The notes beneath the pieces are model-generated. The model searched no databases. It worked only from the letters and a program-made list of their open reading frames with translations, and was not told the DNA's origin. 64,000 nucleotides of DNA from Calditrichia bacterium (lineage in GTDB: Bacteria; Calditrichota; Calditrichia; RBG-13-44-9; J075), in the NCBI GenBank assembly GCA_020635015.1, contig JACKAP010000016.1:1-64000 (forward strand). Reading direction: 5' to 3'. Position 1 is the stretch's first letter. Each line of letters opens with the position of its first letter. Both the position numbers and the translations under genes were made by a program. Positions 27,201 to 33,665 of the stretch are shown here, one piece after another.

Positions 27201-29242
27201 AGCGTGCCGGCCGGATTAACAGTGACGCTGCCAGAACCGCTGGTATTGACCGTGAGCGTAAATTGGAAGTTCGATAGCGGCAGGAAGTTGGCGGTCACCG
27301 ATTTGTCGCTATCCATCACGATCACCAGAGTATCACTGCTGCCACTGCCGTCGCCGCTCCAGTCGTTTAATTTGTATGCCGGGTCCGGATGTGCTACCAG
27401 GGTTACCGAACTGCCCTGATCAAAAATGCTGCCGGCCGGAATCACCTCCACCGAACCGACGCCGGTGGTGTTGAGTGCCAGGGTATGGGTGACTATAAAA
27501 TCTGTGTTGCTGGCGGTGCTGCCGTCGGCATTGGTGAGGGTGACCGGTCCGCTAAGCGTTCCGATCGGCACCGTCGCCCGGAGGGTCTCGTCGGAATCGA
27601 TCACAAAAGCCGCGCTGAGCCCGTTAAAACTGACCGAGGTTATGCTCAGGAAGTTTAATCCGCTGAAGGTGACCTCCGTGCCGACCGGCCCGCTCGCCGG
27701 GGTAAAATCGGTGATTACCGGCGGCTGAGGAATATCGTCATTGAGAATTGTGCCCTCACCGGTCGGTTTGGCGATGGTGGCGTTGACCGCGTTGCTCAGG
27801 ATGATGTTGAATACCTCATCCGATTCAATCTCGGTATCGCCGTAAACGGTAATATCGATCGTCTGGCTCGGGCTGGCGGCAGAGAGGTTCAGGGTGCCGC
27901 TCGCTGCCTGGTAGTCGCTCCCTGCGGTTGCAGTGACGTCCGAGGTGGCGTAATCCACCGTAACCGGGGCGCCCGCACTGCTCAGGGTGACGGTGAATTG
28001 GGCGCTGCTGCTGCCGGCATCGCCTTCCACCAGCGATATGTCATCGATGCTGACCAGCGGTCCGGTGCCGCCTACCAGGATGTTGACTTCGTCAAACACC
28101 TGAATTTCGCCGTCATCGGCGGTCAGGCGCAGCACATAGGCGCCGTTGGCGCTGAAGGTCGCGCTGGAGGTTGGTGACGCTGTATTGCCGAAGCTGACCG
28201 TGCCGGGACCGGATTGTTTGGTCCAGTTCAGCGTCAAAGTGCCGGGGCTGGTCGGCACCCCGTCATCACTGGCCTGGCCCAGCAGGGTGATGGTGCCGGG
28301 GCCGGTGATGGTGCTGTCCGGGCCGGCTTCCACACAAGGCGCGACATTATATACCGAGGCGCCGTTGAAAGGATCACGGTCAAACAGGAACAGCGTGGAG
28401 GGGCTGCTGTCGTCGGTGGTGACGGTTACCTGCAGCGGCGGCGCATCGCCCCCGGCATCGATCTGCACCCGCATGATGTCATTGTTGCTGAACGGAAAGT
28501 CATTGATCCAGGTGTGCCCATCGGCATGCAAAAATAGAATCGGTTTATTGAAGGCTGCCGCAGATACATCAAACTGGTCGAAGAACAGGTCATGTGCGCT
28601 GCGTCCGGGACCGGCGTGAGCAAAGATGACCGCTGTACGGACCGAGGCACCGTGGGTTTGGAATTGATCATCAATCCAATCGATATCATCCTGCATCCGT
28701 TGAGCCCATTCACTGCTGCTTTGGACGGTGCCGCCCACCAGGTTGATGCCGATAAACAGCACGCCTTTTTCCACAAAAGCGAAGTTCTCCTGGCGCACGC
28801 TCTGCCGTTCGGTGGCCGGAGCGCCACAGAAATGATTCTCAAAATAGCTCAGATGGGTCTCCCAGAAAGACCACGCCTGGGTGGGATTATTGCAATCATT
28901 ATATTCGTTGTCGCCCGGTATTAAGTAAACCGGTACCGCCAACTCCTGCATATACGATGCGAAGTCGATATACTTGTCCTCGCTGCAGGAGGAACTGCCG
29001 CTTTTGAGGTCCCCCAGATGGATCATGAATTCCGAAGTACTATAAAGGTTATGATCGGCTATCTGTTGCAGCAGAACCGGCACTTCAGAACTGCCGTAAG
29101 GGATGTCTCCGGTTGCCGAAAAGGTGATCGGTGCGTTTTGCGCGAACAAGAGGTGAGCAGGGATAACTCCCCCCCAAAATACACAGAAGATCAGGATCGT
29201 TATAGCTTTCATTCTCATGGAAATTCGTACCTTTTTGCCCAT
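23159..29242 (-). CDS. Secreted metallophosphatase with PKD, Calx-beta, IPT/TIG, InlB and Cys-pair modules (N-terminal 2027 aa of a frameshifted gene)
   Basis: The ATG at 29242 is kept; an internal start at MRMKAITI is also possible and neither has a strong RBS. The signal peptide ends at LLFAQ (~35). Residues ~38-265 are a calcineurin-like phosphoesterase with GDIPYG, HLGDLK, PGDNEYNDC, FAHAGPG and HADGHTW. The first motif has P where many relatives have H, as in the subfamily with GDTPY. Next come PKD-like ~303-390, Calx-beta ~392-499, IPT/TIG ~506-590, two InlB repeats, Cys-pair module 1 (~732-950), six InlB repeats, Cys-pair module 2 (~1394-1609), one InlB repeat and then the 73-residue array. 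The last ~42 residues are out of frame. Joined to 20297-22471 the protein would be ~2981 aa with the shared C-terminal module. It is probably an extracellular phosphate-releasing enzyme. Confidence 0.8.
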   Translation of the reverse strand: MGKKVRISMRMKAITILIFCVFWGGVIPAHLLFAQNAPITFSATGDIPYGSSEVPVLLQQIADHNLYSTSEFMIHLGDLKSGSSSCSEDKYIDFASYMQELAVPVYLIPGDNEYNDCNNPTQAWSFWETHLSYFENHFCGAPATERQSVRQENFAFVEKGVLFIGINLVGGTVQSSSEWAQRMQDDIDWIDDQFQTHGASVRTAVIFAHAGPGRSAHDLFFDQFDVSAAAFNKPILFLHADGHTWINDFPFSNNDIMRVQIDAGGDAPPLQVTVTTDDSSPSTLFLFDRDPFNGASVYNVAPCVEAGPDSTITGPGTITLLGQASDDGVPTSPGTLTLNWTKQSGPGTVSFGNTASPTSSATFSANGAYVLRLTADDGEIQVFDEVNILVGGTGPLVSIDDISLVEGDAGSSSAQFTVTLSSAGAPVTVDYATSDVTATAGSDYQAASGTLNLSAASPSQTIDITVYGDTEIESDEVFNIILSNAVNATIAKPTGEGTILNDDIPQPPVITDFTPASGPVGTEVTFSGLNFLSITSVSFNGLSAAFVIDSDETLRATVPIGTLSGPVTLTNADGSTASNTDFIVTHTLALNTTGVGSVEVIPAGSIFDQGSSVTLVAHPDPAYKLNDWSGDGSGSSDTLVIVMDSDKSVTANFLPLSNFQFTLTVNTSGSGSVTVNPAGTLFTGGTTVTLTATPSPGYIFLGWSGDANGALNPESVYMNGDKVITANFADPSLTPVTLQEVQTGGSENLTTVSTSAPLGAAEHHLYLAAITNKSGNSVTGVSGLGLSWSLVKAQCSARGHAWLEVWMAQGNPAGSDTVTATFDSAPVAAAIAVSRYAFVDTLNPIGTTVSGNTLGTDGACSGGSDTDIYSFNLSTTRTGSMFYGALGCRHRTHDPGAGFTEQAEFAQGSSSNMATIAVVDSLIELSTTVNFNGSFSSNVDWSAIGLEIHRMEAPLTTYTLTTQTSGLGSVLVSPAGTVFDSAMVVTLSAVPDPGYVFIRWEGDLSGSANPDSLVMDGDKTVTAVFEQKFALDVQTSGSGSVALNPAGGIYDSATVVTLSATPDSGYAFNGWSGDLSGNANPDSIVMDGDKNVTASFIARYALNLTTIGHGTVTVSPDTSGGIYDSATVVTLVATPDPGYAFSGWSGDLSGAASPDSLVMDGDKNVTATFRVQFDLTVSSSGNGAVALDPPGGVYDSSTVVTLSALPDSGYAFTGWSGDLSGNANPDSVVMDSNKAVTANFALLSTLQFNLSVTASAGGSVILDPPGSLHNGGTTVILSAVPDSGYTFGGWSGDLSGSANPDSIYLDGDKQVAAIFLPRYTLSTSIFGDGTITLDPPGGVYDSAAVVTLTALPGAGYSFEKWLGDLSGSDTTVQLTMNSNKDVSASFVLYQLGEIQHLGTVSGGSSGSTTVATSVNVSAAEGDLYLAAISSKSQEPVLTVSGMGLSWTLKEDQCAGRSNTGVEIWWAQGTPSGDGIVSATFGSAPTSAVITVSRYTGVHPTAPLGASVAGNTLGVNGSCSGGTDSDNYNFSLSTSVADAYVFSAAAIRNRSHTPGSGYSEIGEYSQGSGGDMAALALQHKPQPAAGGTAVDGILSNATDWAVVGIEIVPGSGAPRYTLSTATVGSGSITVDPSGSIFDSSAVVTLTALPGPGYTFTGWSGDLSGTLNPQTLTMDFHKSVTATFEQNITQFDLTISAVNGSVQLSPAGGVYDSATVVTLTAVPDSGYFFSGWSGDLAGSANPDSIVMDTAKAVTATFTRIPSQFDLTITAVNGSVQLSPAGGIYDSATVVTLNAVPDSGYFFSGWSGDLSGIANPDSLVMDTMKAVTATFTRIPSQFDLAITAVNGNVQLSPAGGVYDSATVVTLTAVPDSGYFFSGWNGDLAGSANPDSIVMDTAKAVTATFTRIPSQFDLTITITAVNGNVQLSPAGGIYDSATVVTLTAVPDSGYFFSGWSGDLTGNANPDSLVMDTAKAVTATFTRIPSQFDLISPPSTEMCSSARPVASMTAPPWSPSPLCLIPDISSADGAGI

Positions 29243-29646
29243 TAAATACCGTATCCGTATATGATATAGCAGCAGGCATGGCAGGCGGATAACACGATAA
29301 TACCCGATATACCATGCACTAACAATTGATGTTTACAAATGTGTGAGGCGTAATCAGTAGGCCGGTGGGCCGGTGTGCTTTCGGGAGAAGGGGAGAAAGC
29401 ACGTCCGGATGGCCTTTCAAAGATCTAGATCAATTCTGCAGTCGCCGGTCTGCCTGGCAAGCCCCGGCTTCATGAGTATCTTGAGGGCCGCTGCCGGTAT
29501 GAAGACGGCAGCGGGCGCAGCGCCAGTCATACATCCTGTAAACATATTTCCATTTGTTGTCAAACTACCATCAACCATCATAAATAATTGCTACAGGTCT
29601 ATTTATTCGTGACGCTATGCACATTCTTGGAAAGATAAATATTCGC
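29243..29646. other. 404-bp intergenic region without a gene
   Basis: It lies between two minus-strand genes. I see two simple hairpins: GTGCTTTC with GAAAGCAC near 29378-29402, and a perfect 9-bp stem CCGCTGCCG / CGGCAGCGG at 29488-29514. No coding frame, RNA gene or T-run terminator is convincing. It should include the promoter of the metallophosphatase gene (its right part would be 3' sequence of the LiaF-like gene). Confidence 0.5.
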
Positions 29647-30390
29647 TCACGCGGATCCGAGTTTTTTATGGGAGAGGGCATCCTTGATTTCTATTCCCCC
29701 AAACATGACAAATCCGCTGATCACCAGGGTCGATCCGGGAAGCATTTCTTCCACCCGACTGGACTGTTTGCGTTCATCGGAGAAACCGCCAAAGATCGGA
29801 ATCCCTTTCAGCACCACATTCCAGTCGCCCGGCAGATAAATTTCCGCCCCGCCGAACATCACGAACACGTCGATGACATTCTTGCCCAGGGAAAGCTTAC
29901 AATCGCCTAAATAGATATCGGCCCCGCCGAAAAGTACGGTGATGTTCCCGCCCTGGAAATTTTCGCTGGTGAAGCGCATTTCTTTTCCGCCAAAGACGGC
30001 CACGGCATCGGCGCGGTCTTCGCTAAAGCTGTCGCTGCTCATATCCGGGCTGTTTTTCGAGCCGCGGTGATTGAGCAGAATGCGCAGGCCGAGCAGGATC
30101 AGCCCCAGGGGGAGCAGGATTTCCAGAACGTCGTCCCAGTAGATATAATTCATATTGGCCAGCAGGGCAATAAAACCAACCCCCACCAGCACCAGGGGGC
30201 CAAACAGGTTCTTGAAACCCGAGTCGAACAGCTTGGCAAAGCCGATGGCAATCAGGATCAGGGGCCAGAAATCCCATAGGCCTCCGATATAAAACAGCCC
30301 TAGATTTTGCAAGAGGAAGAGCCCACCTAGCAGGATGAGGAAGATGCTGATCCAGTAGTTGGTGCTTCGGGATTGCGAATGTCCATTCAT
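29647..30390 (-). CDS. LiaF-like membrane protein (cell-wall-active antibiotic response domain)
   Basis: 247 residues; the ATG at 30390 has AGGAGC five bases upstream. Residues ~10-110 contain four hydrophobic helices (the first with LLGGLFLLQNLG, then WPLILIAIG), as in LiaI/DUF5668 membrane domains. Residues ~135-240 form a Gly-rich beta-solenoid-like domain with repeated VFGG, VLFGGADIYLG, VMFGGAEIYLPG and FVMFGGIEI, matching the LiaF C-terminal domain (PF09922). In Firmicutes LiaF represses the LiaRS envelope-stress pair. Relatives in FCB bacteria are usually of unknown role. It is the last gene of a minus-strand run, 37 bp after a smaller membrane protein of the same type, so an envelope-sensing role is reasonable. 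Confidence 0.8.
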   Translation of the reverse strand: MNGHSQSRSTNYWISIFLILLGGLFLLQNLGLFYIGGLWDFWPLILIAIGFAKLFDSGFKNLFGPLVLVGVGFIALLANMNYIYWDDVLEILLPLGLILLGLRILLNHRGSKNSPDMSSDSFSEDRADAVAVFGGKEMRFTSENFQGGNITVLFGGADIYLGDCKLSLGKNVIDVFVMFGGAEIYLPGDWNVVLKGIPIFGGFSDERKQSSRVEEMLPGSTLVISGFVMFGGIEIKDALSHKKLGSA

Positions 30391-30427
30391 GTGATGCTCC
30401 TGTATCTGATCAAGTTTAATTTAATAT

Positions 30428-30754
30428 TTAACCGGTCCGGTTGAGTAATCCCCGGAGGAGACTGCGCAGGGTGTCGAGTAAATTGTTCGGAAGGTCCTGC
30501 GGTTGGAAAAGCCCGGATTTGAAGAATAACAGCAGGGTGCCGACCGCAATCAAAACGCCGGATGAGATCGGATCGCGGTAGCGGGAACTGATCGCCTGCA
30601 TCACGCCAACCAGGATAAACAATCCCGGCCAATAAGTTTTGGCGATCATATCCAGCGGCACCTCCAGGCGCTGCAGTAAATGGATCAGCCCGGCGATGGC
30701 CAGCACCATGCCAATCCAGAATTCATATCGCAGATAGATTCGTTTCCAACTCAT
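30428..30754 (-). CDS. Small membrane protein resembling a LiaI/DUF5668 domain
   Basis: 108 residues from the ATG at 30754; a TTG start 12 bases upstream is less likely and the RBS is weak. Three hydrophobic segments are visible (FWIGMVLAIAGLIHLL, YWPGLFILVGVMQAI, SSGVLIAVGTLLLFF), with the WPGLFILVG helix typical of the DUF5668 membrane unit. It looks like the membrane half of the neighbouring LiaF-like protein without the beta domain. It sits 37 bp before that gene and is probably co-transcribed. The function is unknown. Confidence 0.7.
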   Translation of the reverse strand: MSWKRIYLRYEFWIGMVLAIAGLIHLLQRLEVPLDMIAKTYWPGLFILVGVMQAISSRYRDPISSGVLIAVGTLLLFFKSGLFQPQDLPNNLLDTLRSLLRGLLNRTG

Positions 30755-30771
30755 ATTAATGCTCAATGCTT

Positions 30772-30837
30772 AATGGTAAATGCTCAATGCTCATCGAAAA
30801 TTGCGTATTGAGCATTGAGCATTGAGCATTTACCATT
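30772..30837. terminator. Perfect 22-bp inverted repeat at the end of the PP2C gene
   Basis: The arms 30772-30793 and 30816-30837 are exact reverse complements built from the word TGAGCATTGAGCATT. The right arm overlaps the stop codon (30836-30838) of the minus-strand PP2C gene, so the mRNA would fold immediately after translation ends. There is no long T-run. It may be a terminator, a partial terminator or an mRNA 3' stabiliser between the regulatory genes and the LiaF-like pair. Confidence 0.6.
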
Positions 30838-32617
30838 ATTCCTGTTCGCGGCGGAATGCGAGGATGGTGATGTCGTCGGCTTGCTGGGCACCGCGGCTGA
30901 ACGCTTCGATGCCTTCGAGAATTCTATCGACAATCGCCTTTACCGGTTCCTGGCTGTGAGTACGAACGATCTCATACATCGGTTCTTCTCCCCACTCTTC
31001 ATCGCGGGTGTTGACCGCTTCATTTACGCCGTCGGTGTAAGTCAGCACCAGGTCGCCGGGTTCGAGGCTGACCTTGCCGGTGTTGTAACGGTAGGAGGGC
31101 ATGATCCCCAGGATAATCCCCCCGATGTCCAGAAAGTGCATTTCATCGTCCGGGCGGTACTGAAACGGGTTATTATGTCCTGCATTGATGTATTCCATGC
31201 TATGGGTGCGCAGGTCGAGAATGCCGATGAAGAAAGTAATAAACTTGTCCAATCCGGTATTGGTATAGATCAGGTGATTAAGCTTGCTGACCACTTCCGG
31301 GAGCACCAGGTCCGGGGTCATCATCACCCGCAGCGCGGCCTGAAGGTTGGCCATCAAGAGGGAGGCCGGCACCCCTTTGCCGGAGACGTCGGCGATTGCC
31401 AGGGCTACCCGGTGATCATCGATCGGGATGACATCGTAATAATCCCCTCCCACCTGTTTGCTGGAATTGTTCATGCCGTATATTTCGTAGCCCTTAATCT
31501 CAGGGATGGTCTTGGGAAGCAGTTTCTTCTGAATGGTGCGGGCGACGTTCAGTTCCTCTTCCAGACGCTGCTTCTCCAGGGTCTCTTCGAACAGCCGGGC
31601 GTTTTCCAGGGAGATCACCGCCTGGCTGACCAGGGTGGTGAGGAACTCCAGATCGGTATCGGAGTAGGGCTCGCCGGACATCTTGGCTCCGAGCAAGACG
31701 TAGCCAAGCAGTTTGTCCTGGTGCTTCATCGGGATCAGCACCTTGACATCATGCTGCTGGAAAAGTTTTGCCAACTGAGGGTGCTCGATCTGGCTGCTCC
31801 GCCGGGAAGTCTCCGGCGTTTTGAACTGATTGAAGGGCGGGCAGATGGATTCCAGCATCTGCGGTTTGAACCCTTTGCTGTCGTAGACAAAGAAGTGGGC
31901 ATCCCCTTTGAGCAGGATGGCATATTTCATCACCAGCATCTGCCCCATCAGGGCATAGGTGAGCAGGCGCAGGATCTCCTCGGCCTTGAGGGTGGCGGAA
32001 AGGCCCTGCCCGATGTCAAACAGCGCTTTCAGCTCCTGGATCCGCCGGTCGAGTTTGGTGTTGATTTCCTTAATTTCTTCGACTTGCAGGGCATTTTCGA
32101 TCGAGGTGGCGGAGAGGTTGGCCAGGGAGTTGAGAAAGTCGATTTCTTCTCCGGTAAAATCGGTTTTGTTCAATTTAGAACTGAAGAGCATAAACCCCAG
32201 CGGGCGGTTTTTGCAGATAAACGGCACGGCGATCTTCAGATTGGCGGCGGCGACGAACTCCCCGAATGCCTGGGGCAGATCCGGGGATATTTTGTCGTCT
32301 TCAAATTGTTGCACCACGAAACACTTGGAGGGAAGGCTTTCCCGGGTAAAGGCACGGTCTTTCAGCGCCGGGGCAAGGCCTTTCGACATCACTACTTTGT
32401 ACTGATCCTTCAGCCGCAGGATAATCGCGCAGCGCGGGATCATCAACCGGCCCATCGGGATCAGAAGCACATTGTTGAGCACCCGGGAAAGTTCCAGGGA
32501 TTCATTCAGAAGCTGGCTGATTTCGAAGAGGGAAGAAAGCTCTACCAGGCGGCGATTGACTTCATCGACGGTTTCCTGCTGGTATTTCTCGGATAGATAA
32601 TCCAGAAGCTGGGCCAT
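30836..32617 (-). CDS. Tandem-GAF SpoIIE-type PP2C serine phosphatase (RsbU-like)
   Basis: 593 residues, ATG at 32617, 9 bp after the RsbW-like gene. Residues ~1-24 are a helix, GAF 1 is ~24-170, a coiled coil follows, GAF 2 is ~200-345, then a signalling helix (LEEELNVARTIQKKLLP) leads into the PP2C domain ~365-590. The metal-binding motifs are present: GGDYYDV, ADVSGKG, the INAGHNNPF strand, TDGVNEA and QADDITILAF. Such phosphatases dephosphorylate an STAS anti-anti-sigma factor, and one is encoded two genes away. The soluble tandem GAF front end suggests an intracellular small-molecule or redox input, which cannot be specified. Confidence 0.9.
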   Translation of the reverse strand: MAQLLDYLSEKYQQETVDEVNRRLVELSSLFEISQLLNESLELSRVLNNVLLIPMGRLMIPRCAIILRLKDQYKVVMSKGLAPALKDRAFTRESLPSKCFVVQQFEDDKISPDLPQAFGEFVAAANLKIAVPFICKNRPLGFMLFSSKLNKTDFTGEEIDFLNSLANLSATSIENALQVEEIKEINTKLDRRIQELKALFDIGQGLSATLKAEEILRLLTYALMGQMLVMKYAILLKGDAHFFVYDSKGFKPQMLESICPPFNQFKTPETSRRSSQIEHPQLAKLFQQHDVKVLIPMKHQDKLLGYVLLGAKMSGEPYSDTDLEFLTTLVSQAVISLENARLFEETLEKQRLEEELNVARTIQKKLLPKTIPEIKGYEIYGMNNSSKQVGGDYYDVIPIDDHRVALAIADVSGKGVPASLLMANLQAALRVMMTPDLVLPEVVSKLNHLIYTNTGLDKFITFFIGILDLRTHSMEYINAGHNNPFQYRPDDEMHFLDIGGIILGIMPSYRYNTGKVSLEPGDLVLTYTDGVNEAVNTRDEEWGEEPMYEIVRTHSQEPVKAIVDRILEGIEAFSRGAQQADDITILAFRREQE

Positions 32618-32626
32618 GAGATATGC

Positions 32627-33091
32627 CTATTTTTGGAGATACTTGACCATTTTGACTTCGTTGCGAACACCCGGTTTAATATGAAATTTGACTTCATCCA
32701 TCAGGGTTTTGATCAGATGGACCCCCAGGCCACCCTGCTTGCGCTCCCGCAGGTAGCGGTCCATGTCGGGGGTTTCCAGGGATTCCGGATCAAAGCCCAC
32801 GCCCTTGTCGGCAATCTTGACCTCGATGCGATCTTTGCGGGTGCGAACGGTTACGTGAATGATCTTCTCGGTAGGCATATTATCGTTCTTATAGGCATGG
32901 TTGATAATGTTGGCACATGCTTCATCCACCGCCAGTTCGATCTGATATACCTCTTCCTCATTGAAACCGATATTTTCCGCAATACCGGAGACAAATTTCC
33001 GGATGATATCCAGGTTCTCGGAATTCGCGGGCAGCTTTAATCGAAAAGAATTGTTCTTTTTCGAAACCGCGTTGGTTTTTTTATCGGACAT
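32627..33091 (-). CDS. RsbW/SpoIIAB-like anti-sigma serine kinase (HATPase_c)
   Basis: 154 residues; the ATG at 33091 follows AAAGGGAA. A longer frame to 33271 runs into the upstream STAS gene in another frame and is rejected. It is a GHKL ATPase: N-box DEACANIINHAY (~56-67), DKGVGF (~95-100) and the glycine lid KQGGLGVHLIK (~118-128). In partner-switching systems this kinase phosphorylates the STAS partner on serine or binds a sigma factor or other target. It sits 16 bp after the STAS gene and 9 bp before the PP2C gene, which gives the full three-part switch. No sigma factor is nearby, so its final target is unknown. Confidence 0.88.
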   Translation of the reverse strand: MSDKKTNAVSKKNNSFRLKLPANSENLDIIRKFVSGIAENIGFNEEEVYQIELAVDEACANIINHAYKNDNMPTEKIIHVTVRTRKDRIEVKIADKGVGFDPESLETPDMDRYLRERKQGGLGVHLIKTLMDEVKFHIKPGVRNEVKMVKYLQK

Positions 33092-33107
33092 GAATTTCCC
33101 TTTTTCT

Positions 33108-33455
33108 TCAGTTGGTAAACTTAACGATCGCTTCTGACGCCTTCTCGTAAAATTCATACAAGCTGGGGAAACCAAGCAAGTCGAATACCTTAAAGACTTT
33201 TTGGGAAACTTCTGCCAATTTGATATCACCGCTATTTTCGCGAACTTCTTCAATGAATCCCATAAAGACACCCAGCCCCGCGGAGCTGATATACTGCAAT
33301 CCGTTCAAGTTGACCACGATTTTAAATCGATTCTCTTGCAGGAGCTTTGTCAGGGCATTTTCAAAATCCGGTGCCGTGTGCGCGTCCAGGTAGCCATGAA
33401 CATTCAGTACGGATATCTCGCCTTTATCTTCCCGCACAACTTCAAAATTAGCCAT
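33108..33455 (-). CDS. STAS-domain anti-anti-sigma factor (RsbV/SpoIIAA-like)
   Basis: 115 residues; the ATG at 33455 has AAGGAGG five bases upstream, so the TTG one codon earlier is rejected. A single STAS domain fills the protein. NLNGLQYISSAGLGVF carries the expected phosphoacceptor serine (S58, just before AGLG). It is known to be phosphorylated by an RsbW-type kinase and dephosphorylated by PP2C; both enzymes are encoded on either side. It begins the compact three-gene block 33455-30836. The 210-bp gap upstream (33456-33665) presumably carries its promoter but shows no clear motif. Confidence 0.9.
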   Translation of the reverse strand: MANFEVVREDKGEISVLNVHGYLDAHTAPDFENALTKLLQENRFKIVVNLNGLQYISSAGLGVFMGFIEEVRENSGDIKLAEVSQKVFKVFDLLGFPSLYEFYEKASEAIVKFTN

Positions 33456-33665
33456 CAAATCCTCCTTACAGCTTTTTGGGCTTACGAAAATTCATCGGAG
33501 ATGTTCTTCGTTTTATCTCTAAATTCAAACCGGTCAATGGGTGTGGATGCCAGGCTATGCCATTGTACCGCTACTGAATGTAAAAGATATTAAAGCATCA
33601 TTATTTTTCAAAGCACTAAAACCGGTTGCTGAGAATGTTTTAGGGTTGCCTGCATTGCGCGCATA

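Noticed and set aside
30815..32596. Plus-strand 593-codon frame opposite the GAF-PP2C gene
   Set aside because: The minus strand encodes intact GAF and PP2C motifs; the antisense frame is a by-product of GC-rich codon use.
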